NCBI GenBank assembly: GCA_944392225.1
Contig: CALXWB010000007.1
Coordinates: 1 to 52,765, forward strand
DNA from: an uncultured Alphaproteobacteria bacterium
GTDB lineage: Bacteria > Pseudomonadota > Alphaproteobacteria > RF32 > CAG-239
DNA: 52,765 nt
Direction of reading: 5' to 3'
The notes under the pieces are model-generated. The model saw only the letters and a program-made list of their open reading frames with translations, searched no databases and had not been told where the DNA came from. This document shows positions 1-9,364 of this stretch, in pieces. Position numbers and translations under genes: made by a program. Each line of letters begins with the position of its first letter. The stretch's first letter is position 1.

Positions 1-606
1 ATAAACGTTGCGGAAACCAATTCTTGGAAAACCGCGGGTGATATAGTGGCAGAGGAGCAGCAAAAACAAGAGCAAGAGAAGGCGGCGCAGGCAGAAAAAG
101 AGGCAGAAGAGCAAGCCAACCGCGAGGTTTATCAAAAGCAATATAACAATGCTTTGTCGCAATATGATTCTTTGATTAAAGATAGTTCTTATAAAGGTAT
201 CAATCTTCTTCAAGCCGATGATTTGAAAGTGATTTTTAATGAAAACAGAAGTTCAACCTTAGAGGTGAGCGGTGTAGATTTATCATCCGATAAAATCGGT
301 ATGATGACCGCCGATTGGACCAAGGCCAAAGACGTGCAGACAAGTCTTGACCAGATTATCAATGCCAAAAACACCTTGCGTTCTGCCTCAACTAAACTCG
401 GTAACTATTATTCGATTATTACCGAGAGAGAAACTTTCACAGATAATTTGATTAATGTGCTGGAAGAAGGTGCGGACAAATTAACATTGGCTGATATGAA
501 TGAAGAGTCTGCCAATATGCTCTCCTTGCAAACCCAACAACAACTGGCTATCAATTCATTAAGCCTCGCCTCGCAAGCCAGCCAAGCCGTTCTCCGCCTC
601 TTCTAA
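1..606 (+). CDS. Flagellin, C-terminal part (5' end outside window)
   Basis: The frame is open from base 1 to the TAA at 604-606, so the gene starts before the window; the in-frame GTG at 46 is internal. The visible 201 residues are the C-terminal D0/D1 part of a flagellin, the filament subunit exported by the flagellar type III apparatus. The last ~30 residues carry the hallmark of the family: ANMLSLQTQQQLAINSLSLA followed by SQASQAVLRLF. A highly charged Gln/Glu/Lys-rich helix (roughly residues 16-45 of the visible part) precedes a short variable segment. The C-terminal helix is intact, so the protein is probably functional. It is convergent with the rod operon. Whether other flagellar genes lie upstream cannot be seen. 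Confidence 0.9.
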   Translation: MNVAETNSWKTAGDIVAEEQQKQEQEKAAQAEKEAEEQANREVYQKQYNNALSQYDSLIKDSSYKGINLLQADDLKVIFNENRSSTLEVSGVDLSSDKIGMMTADWTKAKDVQTSLDQIINAKNTLRSASTKLGNYYSIITERETFTDNLINVLEEGADKLTLADMNEESANMLSLQTQQQLAINSLSLASQASQAVLRLF

Positions 607-617
607 GCACATACCTT

Positions 618-810
618 CCGCCAAAAACATAGACAGCATCGCAGCTTCAAGGCACCGCCGGACAGGCAATCAAACCGATGCGATCAAACGCGCTGCGTTT
701 GTTCTAGGCACTTTCACCACGCCAAGGACATGAGTAGCATCGCGGTTTCTAGCCCCAGACAGCGCGGCAGCCAATTAGGGCGATCGAACGCGCTGCGTTC
801 GCGCTAAATT
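618..810. repeat. Tandem imperfect repeat, two ~95-bp units with hairpins
   Basis: Unit 1 (618-710) and unit 2 (719-810) both begin CGCCAA..ACAT and end with a perfect hairpin: CAAACGCGCTGCGTTTG at 685-701 and CGAACGCGCTGCGTTCG at 785-801. The single stem difference is compensated on both sides (A:T against G:C), which points to selection on the folded form. A shorter, more degenerate copy of the unit is visible at 34073-34142. Confidence 0.65.
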
Positions 811-840
811 GCTCTAGTTCCCCGTTATATGAGCTTTTAT

Positions 841-965
841 AAAAAGGTCGTTATGTGAGGAAAATAATAAGATTTAAGGAAAATTGTGAGCGAGCGTACA
901 TAGAGGTACGTGACCGAACAATTTATCCGCAAAATCTGTATTAGTTTCCCACAGAACGACCTTTT
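841..965. repeat. Long palindrome A (about 60 nt per arm)
   Basis: The left arm (841-899) and the reverse complement of the right arm (906-965) align along their whole length with mismatches; the outermost AAAAAGGTCGTT is nearly perfect. The tip is GCGTAC-loop-GGTACG. It lies between convergent flagellin and rodA and could serve as a terminator for both. It belongs to the family also seen near 23.2-23.4, 50.8 and 52.4-52.8 kb. Confidence 0.65.
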
Positions 966-2105
966 TTAATCTTTGCCGATATTCATATTCCTATTAATAT
1001 ACACACACAAGATAATGCCGAAAGAAGACATAACGGAAAGCATCACGGTGCCGCCGTAAGAAATAAGCGGCAACGGAATTCCCACCACGGGGAGCATACC
1101 CAGCACCATGGAAATGTTGATAAAGATATAAAGGAAGTAGTTGCAAGCCAAACCAATGGCAACCAGTTTGCCGAAATAGCTATTGCTCTTCATGGCAAAA
1201 GAATAAGTATAAGCAATAATCAGCAGGTTGACCAAAACCACAAACACGGCGCCGACCATACCAAACTCTTCTGAAAGCATGGTGAAAATAAAGTCGGTAT
1301 GTTTTTCCGGCAAAAAGTTGAGATGGCTTTGCGTGCCTTTCAAAAAGCCTTTGCCGAACACGCCGCCCGAGCCAAGCGCAATTTTAGATTGAATGATATG
1401 ATATCCGGCGCCCAAGGGGTCACGTTCCGGGTCAAGAAAAGTGAGGATTCGGTTTTTTTGATATCCGTGCAAAAACTGCCAAGCAATCGGCAAAGAGAGC
1501 AAGCCGGCCAAGATCACAACGCCAAACTTCCAGAGCTGCACACCCACCACAAAAAAGATCATGCCGGCAGTAAAAAGCAGCATCAAAGCAGTGCCCAAGT
1601 CGGGTTGAATCATCACCAAGAAGGCCGGAACCAGCGTCATCAATGCCGGCGGAATAATACCTCTGATGCTTTCAATGGTTTGCAAAGAAGAAGTATGAAA
1701 ATAGCGTGCCAGAGCCAAAACGAGGGCAATTTTCATCAATTCAGACGGTTGGATTTTAATGATTCCCAAATTAATCCAACGTTGCGCCCCCATGCCGATA
1801 TGGCCTTCCACTTCCACCACAATCAGCAAGAAAAGAGAGGCAAAATAAAACAAATAAGCATAGCGCATAAACCATCTGATATCCATCATAGCCAAGGCAA
1901 TCATCAAGCAAAAGCCAAAAGCAAAACGCACCAAATGGTTCAAGGCCCAAGGGCTCCAACTGCCGTTTGCGGCAGAATAAAGCATCACCACACCGGTTGC
2001 TGCCATCAGAGAAATCAGCAAAATATACATAAAGTTCAAGTTAAAGAACTTTTCTGTCAGGCTCATGGATTGTGTTTTAATTGTGGTTTCATAAAACTTA
2101 TACAT
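966..2105 (-). CDS. rodA: Rod-shape SEDS peptidoglycan glycosyltransferase RodA
   Basis: RodA polymerises lipid II into glycan strands during lateral wall growth, as partner of the transpeptidase PBP2. The 379-residue protein is almost entirely hydrophobic with about ten membrane segments and shows SEDS signatures: DFIFTMLSEEFGMVG in the large periplasmic loop and GIPLPLISYGG near the C terminus. Length is normal for the family. The ATG is preceded by AGAGGAAAAT, a usable Shine-Dalgarno. It is last in mreB-mreC-mreD-mrdA-rodA, 9 bp after mrdA. Its TAA lies at the base of palindrome A. FtsW is the alternative SEDS assignment, but the position directly after PBP2 argues for RodA. Confidence 0.95.
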   Translation of the reverse strand: MYKFYETTIKTQSMSLTEKFFNLNFMYILLISLMAATGVVMLYSAANGSWSPWALNHLVRFAFGFCLMIALAMMDIRWFMRYAYLFYFASLFLLIVVEVEGHIGMGAQRWINLGIIKIQPSELMKIALVLALARYFHTSSLQTIESIRGIIPPALMTLVPAFLVMIQPDLGTALMLLFTAGMIFFVVGVQLWKFGVVILAGLLSLPIAWQFLHGYQKNRILTFLDPERDPLGAGYHIIQSKIALGSGGVFGKGFLKGTQSHLNFLPEKHTDFIFTMLSEEFGMVGAVFVVLVNLLIIAYTYSFAMKSNSYFGKLVAIGLACNYFLYIFINISMVLGMLPVVGIPLPLISYGGTVMLSVMSSFGIILCVYINRNMNIGKD

Positions 2106-2114
2106 ATTTTCCTC

Positions 2115-3998
2115 TTATTCTGACGGAATCACATCTTTTTTCAAGCTCAGCGGCGTGAGCGTTTTTTCCGGCGATGGGTTATAAAGAGAAGTATCAAGCT
2201 TCACGGCCTCCAGCAAAATTTTGCTGGCAATCGGCGCCGCAGCCTTGGAACCGCCGCCGCCATGCTCCACCAAAACCGCCACGGCATATTTAGGGTTATC
2301 CGCCGGAGCATAGCCGACAAACACACCATGGTCACGATATTTCCAGGGCAGTTCATCTTGTTTCAAGATTCGGGTTTGGCGTTCTTTCATGGTAATGCGA
2401 CGCACTTGTGTTGAGCCGGTTTTGCCCGCCATTTTGATTCCGTGATAGTCAAAACGAGAACCGTAAGCCGTTGCTCCGGGCACATTAACCACCTCAAACA
2501 TTCCCTCTTTCACCATATCAATATAGGCAGAGTGAACCTTGATTTTGTTGATATGCGATTTTTCATCACTGGTCAGTTTGGTAAACGTGGGTTTAACCTC
2601 ATAGCCGCCGTTAGCCACACGTGCCACCATGGTGGCCAGCTGCAAAGGCGTGGTCAAAATATAACCTTGCCCAATGCCGGAAATCAGGCTTTCGCCTTGT
2701 TGCCAAGGCTCGCCGAAACGTTTGAGTTTCCAGGCCTTGTCAGGAATAAGCCCGGCTTTTTCGTTTTCCAGACCGACATTAATTTTGCTGCCCAAACCAA
2801 AACGGCGCGCCATATCGGCAAGTTTTTCGATTCCCAAGCGCAAAGCCGTTTCATAAAAGAAAATATCGCAAGAATGTTTTAAGGCTTCAATCACGTTCAA
2901 ATACCCATGGCCGATACGTTTCCAACAGTGGAAAGTATGTGTGCCCAAGGTCATTTTGGCAGCGCAGAAAAAGCGGGTATCCGGCTTGATTGTGCCGGAT
3001 TCGAGAGCTGCCAGCGCGGTGATGATTTTGAAAGTTGACCCCGGAGAATATTGCCCGGAAATGGCCTTATTGCTCAACGGCTTTTTCTCGTTGGAAAGGA
3101 GTTCTTTCCACTCGGCATTAGAGATTCCCTTAGAAAAAGCATTGGGGTCAAAGGAAGGCGCGGAAACAAAAGCCAAAATTTCACCGCTGTGCACATCAAG
3201 CAAAATCGCGGCTCCGCTCTGGTCTTGTTCGGCAAACAAGTCATAAGCTTTTTCTTGCAAGCGGGCATCAATGGTCAGGTCAACGCGCTCACCGGGGATT
3301 CCCTCGTTTTTCTCAATTTCTTTCATCACGCGGCCATAAGCATTGACCTCGGATTTAAGGTTGCCGCCCTTGCCGCGCAATTTTTTCTCGAACAATTTTT
3401 CAATTCCCGATTTACCGATTTTAAAATCAGGCACTTCAAGCAACGGATCATCTTTTTCATCTTTATCGGAAACAGCGGCCACATACCCCAAAACATGAGC
3501 CATTTTTTCGCCATAAGGATAATATCTGGACAAGCCTTCATCAATAATCACACCGGGCAAATCCGGCGCATTGAGCTGGATTTTTGAAACCTCTTCCCAG
3601 GTCAGATTATCTTTAATTTTGATTGGCACAAAGCTCTTATTGGCTTTCAAATCTTTTTTAATGCGTTTTTCTTCAGCCTCGCTGAGGGGCATAATTTTTT
3701 TGAAAGCATCCAGCGTTTGTTGCAAATTTGGGGTTTGTTCCGCCACAATAAGTGCTTGAAAATTTTGTTGATTGGTTGCAATCACCACGCCGTTTCTGTC
3801 ATAAATCAAACCACGAGGAGGCACGAGCAAGCGTGTGGAAATTCGGTTCTCATCAGCCAAAGTTTTATACTTATCAGCTTGATAAACCTGCAAATAATAT
3901 AGGCGCAAGATGATGCACATCAAGAGCACAAATTTGCCCACGGCCACAATCAAAGAGCGGTTGATTAAAACTTTTCCTTTATCATTATCCCGATTCAT
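2115..3998 (-). CDS. mrdA: Penicillin-binding protein 2, elongation transpeptidase
   Basis: This class B PBP cross-links new glycan made by RodA in the elongasome. It has one N-terminal membrane anchor (about residues 12-32), a PBP dimerisation/pedestal region, and a C-terminal transpeptidase domain with all three active-site motifs: SPGSTFK (nucleophile serine), SCD, and AGKTGS. The 627 residues match the family. GAGG sits 6-7 bp before the ATG. The gene is 1 bp from the mreD stop codon, consistent with translational coupling in the rod operon. No motif is altered, so a normal beta-lactam target is expected. Confidence 0.95.
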   Translation of the reverse strand: MNRDNDKGKVLINRSLIVAVGKFVLLMCIILRLYYLQVYQADKYKTLADENRISTRLLVPPRGLIYDRNGVVIATNQQNFQALIVAEQTPNLQQTLDAFKKIMPLSEAEEKRIKKDLKANKSFVPIKIKDNLTWEEVSKIQLNAPDLPGVIIDEGLSRYYPYGEKMAHVLGYVAAVSDKDEKDDPLLEVPDFKIGKSGIEKLFEKKLRGKGGNLKSEVNAYGRVMKEIEKNEGIPGERVDLTIDARLQEKAYDLFAEQDQSGAAILLDVHSGEILAFVSAPSFDPNAFSKGISNAEWKELLSNEKKPLSNKAISGQYSPGSTFKIITALAALESGTIKPDTRFFCAAKMTLGTHTFHCWKRIGHGYLNVIEALKHSCDIFFYETALRLGIEKLADMARRFGLGSKINVGLENEKAGLIPDKAWKLKRFGEPWQQGESLISGIGQGYILTTPLQLATMVARVANGGYEVKPTFTKLTSDEKSHINKIKVHSAYIDMVKEGMFEVVNVPGATAYGSRFDYHGIKMAGKTGSTQVRRITMKERQTRILKQDELPWKYRDHGVFVGYAPADNPKYAVAVLVEHGGGGSKAAAPIASKILLEAVKLDTSLYNPSPEKTLTPLSLKKDVIPSE

Positions 3999-3999
3999 A

Positions 4000-4560
4000 T
4001 CACACCTCGTCTTGAATCAGATAATTTTGCACAAAGGCATTAAGAAGCGACAAAACGGGATAAGCCGCCACCGAGAAAAGATAACTGAAAGCCACCTGTG
4101 CAAAAGGTAAAAACTGCCCATAATAAATGGAAACCATCAACCATTTGGTCAACATAGTCAGCAAACAAACAATGGCAAAGCCATACCATGTCACAATAAA
4201 AGGTTTGCCGTTAAAAAAGCGGCCGAAATTGAGCAACAAAATATAGAGCACCAACAAAGAAAGGATATTTGTTCCCATGGGCACGGAGCTCAACACATCT
4301 TCAATCAAGCCCAAGAAATAAACCGAAAACAGGTTAAAAATATCGGGTCTGTGAATAATCCAATAATAAACGCAGACAAAAGCCACCGCCGGTCTGATAT
4401 TTTCAGACAAGAAAAAATCTAAAGGCACATAAGACAAAAAAATCAACAGCAAAGAAAAAATAAACGGGATTAGCCTCTGGAAATAACTTTTCACATTTTC
4501 GGTCATTTCCTCGCGGATCAGATTTCTATCAGCCATGGAGTTGAACTTATTGCTGCTCAT
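4000..4560 (-). CDS. mreD: Rod-shape-determining membrane protein MreD
   Basis: MreD is a small integral membrane partner of MreC and the RodA-PBP2 complex. About five hydrophobic helices are visible; the segment FFLSENIRPAVAFVCVYYW and the following DIFNLFSVYFLGLIEDVL are typical of the family. I place the start at 4560 (MSSNKF...), because GAGGGAA lies about 9 bp upstream; this overlaps the 3' end of mreC by 14 bp. An in-frame extension to 4602 runs deeper into mreC, and a later ATG at 4536 has no ribosome-binding site. Sequence conservation in MreD is weak; position between mreC and mrdA supports the name. Confidence 0.9.
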   Translation of the reverse strand: MSSNKFNSMADRNLIREEMTENVKSYFQRLIPFIFSLLLIFLSYVPLDFFLSENIRPAVAFVCVYYWIIHRPDIFNLFSVYFLGLIEDVLSSVPMGTNILSLLVLYILLLNFGRFFNGKPFIVTWYGFAIVCLLTMLTKWLMVSIYYGQFLPFAQVAFSYLFSVAAYPVLSLLNAFVQNYLIQDEV

Positions 4561-5401
4561 CGTTAATGATTCCCTCAAGTCCATAATCCACAATCCGAAC
4601 ATATTCCAAGCTATCCAAATTGCTATAAGGTTTAATGGTCACATTATTTTTATCAATTGCAGCCACTTTGCCAACGGGCAACCCGGCAGGAAACACGCCG
4701 GCCACGCCGGAAGTAACGATTCTGTCTCCGATATTGAGTTCGGCATCAAGCGGAATAAAAATCATTTTGGGGATAGAAGTATTATCTCCGGCCAAAATAC
4801 CTCTGACTCTGTTTTTCTCCACCATCACGGGCACGCGAGAGTTGATATCGGTAATGAGCAAAATTTTAGAATACATATTACCAACCTTATCCACTCTGCC
4901 GACAACACCTCTGTCGCTCAAAACAACCTGCCCTTTTTTCACGGCATCTCCATTGCCGGTATAAGCAATCACGGAGTGAGAAAAAGCATCTCCCTCTTCA
5001 GCAATGATTCTGGCGGTCACAAACTTGGCCTCCGGCGGAGCAACATAATTCAGCAAACTGCCGAGGAGCTTATTTTCCACCTCCAAGACCTTCATTTTAT
5101 CATACATATTGAGGAGTTTTTTGTTTTCTTCTTTCAGGTTTTGATTGTCTTTATAAACTTCTTTAATCTCGCCGAAATAATCATACACGCCGGCCACCAA
5201 GCGTGCCGGAACCACCAAAAAATCGACCATAGGGCTGATCATATCCGTTGCCACGGAAGAAGTTTTTTCAATAATCAAACTTTCGGTTTTGTTCAAGAGC
5301 ATCATGGCAAAAGCAGAAATGACCAAAATCACGATAGCAAATTTTTTGGCCAAAATGCGAATATAGCTCAAGTGAATAAATAAACTTCTGCGCCTTTTCA
5401 T
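4547..5401 (-). CDS. mreC: Rod-shape-determining protein MreC
   Basis: MreC is a bitopic periplasmic protein that activates PBP2 and connects it to MreB filaments. The sequence shows an N-terminal membrane segment (about residues 15-40), a coiled coil (about residues 75-105), then the beta-rich MreC domain with typical pieces such as VVSDRGVVGRVDKVG-like VLSDRGVVGRVD, ITDINSRVPV and GDRIVTSGVAGVFPAGLPVG. 284 residues is normal. A 102-bp gap separates it from mreB, containing an 8-bp inverted repeat (5432-5439 with 5486-5493) around a 46-nt loop. It overlaps mreD by 14 bp. Confidence 0.95.
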   Translation of the reverse strand: MKRRRSLFIHLSYIRILAKKFAIVILVISAFAMMLLNKTESLIIEKTSSVATDMISPMVDFLVVPARLVAGVYDYFGEIKEVYKDNQNLKEENKKLLNMYDKMKVLEVENKLLGSLLNYVAPPEAKFVTARIIAEEGDAFSHSVIAYTGNGDAVKKGQVVLSDRGVVGRVDKVGNMYSKILLITDINSRVPVMVEKNRVRGILAGDNTSIPKMIFIPLDAELNIGDRIVTSGVAGVFPAGLPVGKVAAIDKNNVTIKPYSNLDSLEYVRIVDYGLEGIINDEQQ

Positions 5402-5503
5402 AGCTCACTCATCAAACAAAACAAAAAAACAATAAAGGTCCGCCCGATTGTCCAAGAGAAAAACTCACAGACAAAATAAGAACGAACCTTTATCCGACAA
5501 AAA

Positions 5504-6556
<1,053 letters not shown>

Positions 6557-6587
6557 TTAATTTAACATTTAATTTTATTATTTTAGT

Positions 6588-6617
6588 TTTATAACCATAG
6601 ATTATTTAGTGCAACAA
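6588..6617 (-). promoter_or_regulatory. Candidate sigma-70 promoter of the mreB operon
   Basis: Read on the minus strand: TTGTTG (6612-6617), an 18-nt spacer, and TATAAA (6588-6593), about 44 bp before the mreB ATG. It lies directly after the miaA stop codon, suggesting that the rod operon can be transcribed separately from miaA. Pattern match only. Confidence 0.5.
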
Positions 6618-7550
6618 TTATAATCTTTTTTTAACATCATTTATTATATGCAATTGTCCGCTATAACATTTTTCGACATAAACATCGGCTCTCAATTTAT
6701 GCGTAAACCAAGTTCTTTGTCTTTTGGCATATTGTCTGGTTCTAAGTTTTGCCATCATAATGGCGTTATCCAAAGACACTTCACCTTTAATAAAGCGCAT
6801 GAGTTCGGGCACGCCCACGGCTTTCATTGCGGGCAGATTTTCATCAAGTCTTCTTTCTGCCAAGTGCACGACCTCGGCCAAAACGCCTTTTTGGATCATA
6901 TGGTCAAAGCGCTCAAAGCACCGATCATCAAGTTCTCTTTTCAAAGGCATCAGTTCCGTCACGGTAAAATGGGCCTCGGGCAAAACTTTAATCATGCCTT
7001 TTTTAAACCACTCAGAAATCGGGATTCCTGTTTGCAAATAGACCTCGCAGGCTTTTGTCACACGGCCCAAATCGCTTGACGGAAGCTTGGCTGCCGTTTC
7101 GGGGTCAAACTCTTTAAGCTGAGCATGCAAATTGCGCAAGCCGTTTTCGCGGCACCATTTCCGCACATGTTCTCTGATATTGGGGTCAATTTCCGGGATT
7201 GGCGTTGTTCCTTTGATTAAATAATCAATATACATGCCGGTTCCGCCCACCACAATCGGGAGCTTGCCATTTTCCCAGCAGTTTTTGATTTCTTCTGCAG
7301 CTTTGTTCACCCAATCAACCACGGTAGCGTTATAAGCCGCATCATAAATTCCGTAAAGCTTGTGCGGTGCTTTGGCTTTGTCGGCTTCCGTCGGTGCGGC
7401 GGAGATAATGGGAATATCTTTATAAGTCTGCATTGAATCGGCATTAATGACCACGCCGTCGCAATCCTGAGCCAAATCCAAAGCCAGAGCCGATTTTCCC
7501 GAAGCGGTCAATCCTGCAATTATAAGAACCCGATGAGATGCATCAAACAT
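6618..7550 (-). CDS. miaA: tRNA dimethylallyltransferase MiaA
   Basis: MiaA transfers the dimethylallyl group of DMAPP to N6 of A37 in tRNAs reading UNN codons. The P-loop AGLTASGKS is at about residues 12-20, followed by the family signature INADSMQTYKDIPIISAAPT, GGTGMYIDYLI, and the C-terminal tRNA-binding part ending in RTRQYAKRQRTWF. The 310 residues are a typical length. It is 21 bp downstream of ddl on the same strand and ends at the candidate mreB promoter. Confidence 0.97.
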   Translation of the reverse strand: MFDASHRVLIIAGLTASGKSALALDLAQDCDGVVINADSMQTYKDIPIISAAPTEADKAKAPHKLYGIYDAAYNATVVDWVNKAAEEIKNCWENGKLPIVVGGTGMYIDYLIKGTTPIPEIDPNIREHVRKWCRENGLRNLHAQLKEFDPETAAKLPSSDLGRVTKACEVYLQTGIPISEWFKKGMIKVLPEAHFTVTELMPLKRELDDRCFERFDHMIQKGVLAEVVHLAERRLDENLPAMKAVGVPELMRFIKGEVSLDNAIMMAKLRTRQYAKRQRTWFTHKLRADVYVEKCYSGQLHIINDVKKRL

Positions 7551-7571
7551 ATTTTTATTCCCTTAATCAAA

Positions 7572-8480
7572 TTACATTTTGCGGCAGATGGCGTTTTCCA
7601 CCAATTGAGCACATAAGTCATCATAAGAAATACCGCGATATTTTGCCTGTTCCGGCACCAAAGAAAGCGGGGTCATACCGGGAGCGGTATTAATTTCGAG
7701 TAAGACCACGCCGTCCTTTTCATTATAACGAAAATCGCATCTTGAAACCATATTGCAGCCCAATCTGGCGTGCAGTTTTTCGGCATAAGCCATACAAGTA
7801 TTAGTCGCTTCATCGGGGATTTCAGCCGGCAAAATATGATAGGTCACGCCTTGTGTATATTTTGCGCCATAATCATAGAAATCATTATCGGTTTTGAGCT
7901 CGGTCACGGCCAAAGCTTTTCCGGCCCAAACGGCGCAAGTCAACTCACGTCCGGGGATATAATCCTCAATCATAATTTCTCGGTTTTCATCTTCATAAGA
8001 AACATTTTTAACATCATCTTCATTTTCCACAATAAAGACCCCGACGCTAGAGCCGTCACAAACAGGTTTCACCACATAAGGAAAGCTGAGTTGAGTTCCC
8101 TCTTTTTTATATTCGGCAAAAGTTTTAACCTCACTGTCAGCCACGCGGATATCGCAACCTCTGCAAACCATTTTGGTTATAGCCTTATCCATACCCACGG
8201 CAGAAGCCTTCAAATCAGAATGTGTATAAGGGATTTGCAAATAGTCAAACACGCCCTGAATTTCGCCGTCTTCGCCCCAGTTTCCGTGCAGAGCATTAAA
8301 AATCACATCGGGTTTATTTTTACGAATTTCATCAAAAAGCTCAAAAATATTGTTCAACACGAAAGGATAAGCCTTATATCCTTTTCTGTTCAAAGCCTCG
8401 ACCGCGCCTTCACCGCTGACAATGCTGACATCTCTTTCGGCGGAAAGACCGCCCATCAAAACCAAAACCTTTTTATTCAT
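7572..8480 (-). CDS. ddl: D-alanine--D-alanine ligase
   Basis: Ddl makes the D-Ala-D-Ala dipeptide for the peptidoglycan stem, using ATP. The ATP-grasp fold is visible: N-terminal VLMGGLSAERDVS, HGNWGEDGEIQGVFDYLQIPYTHS-type substrate region, the central PYVVKPVCDGSSVGV, and the metal-binding EINTAPGMTPLSLVP. The ATG at 8480 follows AAGGACAAGATTAAAA and is preferred over an upstream TTG at 8504. It is away from the dcw cluster, next to miaA and the rod operon. Final metal-site residue order (EINTAPGMT) looks intact. Confidence 0.96.
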   Translation of the reverse strand: MNKKVLVLMGGLSAERDVSIVSGEGAVEALNRKGYKAYPFVLNNIFELFDEIRKNKPDVIFNALHGNWGEDGEIQGVFDYLQIPYTHSDLKASAVGMDKAITKMVCRGCDIRVADSEVKTFAEYKKEGTQLSFPYVVKPVCDGSSVGVFIVENEDDVKNVSYEDENREIMIEDYIPGRELTCAVWAGKALAVTELKTDNDFYDYGAKYTQGVTYHILPAEIPDEATNTCMAYAEKLHARLGCNMVSRCDFRYNEKDGVVLLEINTAPGMTPLSLVPEQAKYRGISYDDLCAQLVENAICRKM

Positions 8481-8580
8481 TTTTAATCTTGTCCTTTTGC
8501 ACAAATTTCTTTATAGAATGAATTTTAATGATAACATAGCTCAAAAGTTTTGAATTTTTATTAAAAAAATAAGGAAAATT

Positions 8581-9363
8581 ATGAAAAAAATATACATAGC
8601 GGCACTATTTTTGCTTTTTTCCACAACCATTGCGAGAGCAAAAACCGTTGAACACGATTTTACCGCCATTTTAGGGGTGTTTAATGCCAGCGACACCAAG
8701 TTTACTTATGCTCTAACGCCCTCAGATTATGCCATCCGCTCCGAGGTCAAGACCGCGGGCTTGTTTGACACGCTTTATCCGTTCAAAGCTGTTTATTCCA
8801 CCACCGGCAACATCAAAGACAAAGACTTTGAAACCACCAGCTATAAATATCACTCGCAATCACGCTTTACCAAGCGCACCAAAGAGCTTGTTTATAATGA
8901 CAAAGGCGAGCCCATATATCGCTTAAGCTCCAAAAATGACAAGAAAAAAAAGGTTGAAATCACCCCGGATATCAATAACAAAGACACCACTGATTTGCAA
9001 ACCGTTTTTGCCAAACTTGCCAAGCAATATAATGAGCTCAAGTTTTGCGATTCGCGCATGGAAGTTTTTGACGGCAAACGTCGTTTTGATGTCATTTTCA
9101 AAGATGAGGGCCAAGACGAGCTACCCCCGCACGAGCTATCACCTTTTGCCGGTCCGGCCGCCAAATGCTCCATGTATATTGACAAACTCAACTCAAAAGA
9201 TGATGATCTGATGTGGGAGCTCACCTCCAAACACCCGGTTTATTTCTGGATTATGGAAGACAAAGAAACAAACATGCCGTTCATTGCCCGCGTTTTGGTA
9301 GAAGACACGCCTTTGGGCAGATTGGATGTTTATACAAAAAATATTACCGTTAAGGACAAATAA
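8581..9363 (+). CDS. DUF3108 family exported protein
   Basis: A signal peptide (MKKIYIAALFLLFSTTIARA, cleavage near residue 20) precedes a single domain of the DUF3108 type, recognisable by AGLFDTLYPFKAVYSTTG near residues 55-72. The domain is a beta-rich periplasmic module of unproven function found widely in proteobacteria. 260 residues is normal. It is divergent from ddl across a 100-bp AT-rich gap and forms a two-gene unit with the U32 protein, one base apart. No catalytic residues can be assigned. Confidence 0.75.
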   Translation: MKKIYIAALFLLFSTTIARAKTVEHDFTAILGVFNASDTKFTYALTPSDYAIRSEVKTAGLFDTLYPFKAVYSTTGNIKDKDFETTSYKYHSQSRFTKRTKELVYNDKGEPIYRLSSKNDKKKKVEITPDINNKDTTDLQTVFAKLAKQYNELKFCDSRMEVFDGKRRFDVIFKDEGQDELPPHELSPFAGPAAKCSMYIDKLNSKDDDLMWELTSKHPVYFWIMEDKETNMPFIARVLVEDTPLGRLDVYTKNITVKDK

Positions 9364-9364
9364 A

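Larger units (their letters stand above)
607..965. repeat. Repeat-filled gap between flagellin and rodA
   Basis: No gene is supported here. The first half is an imperfect tandem duplication (about 618-710 and 719-810), each copy with a short perfect hairpin. The second half (841-965) is one long imperfect palindrome ending at the rodA stop codon. Both are listed separately. Confidence 0.7.

Noticed and set aside
607-840. tRNA or other structured RNA gene in the flagellin-rodA gap
   Set aside because: No T-loop GTTCGAATC-like element or acceptor pairing; the repeats explain the visible structure.
8481-8504. Upstream TTG start for ddl
   Set aside because: It adds eight non-conserved residues and the ATG at 8480 has the better ribosome-binding site.
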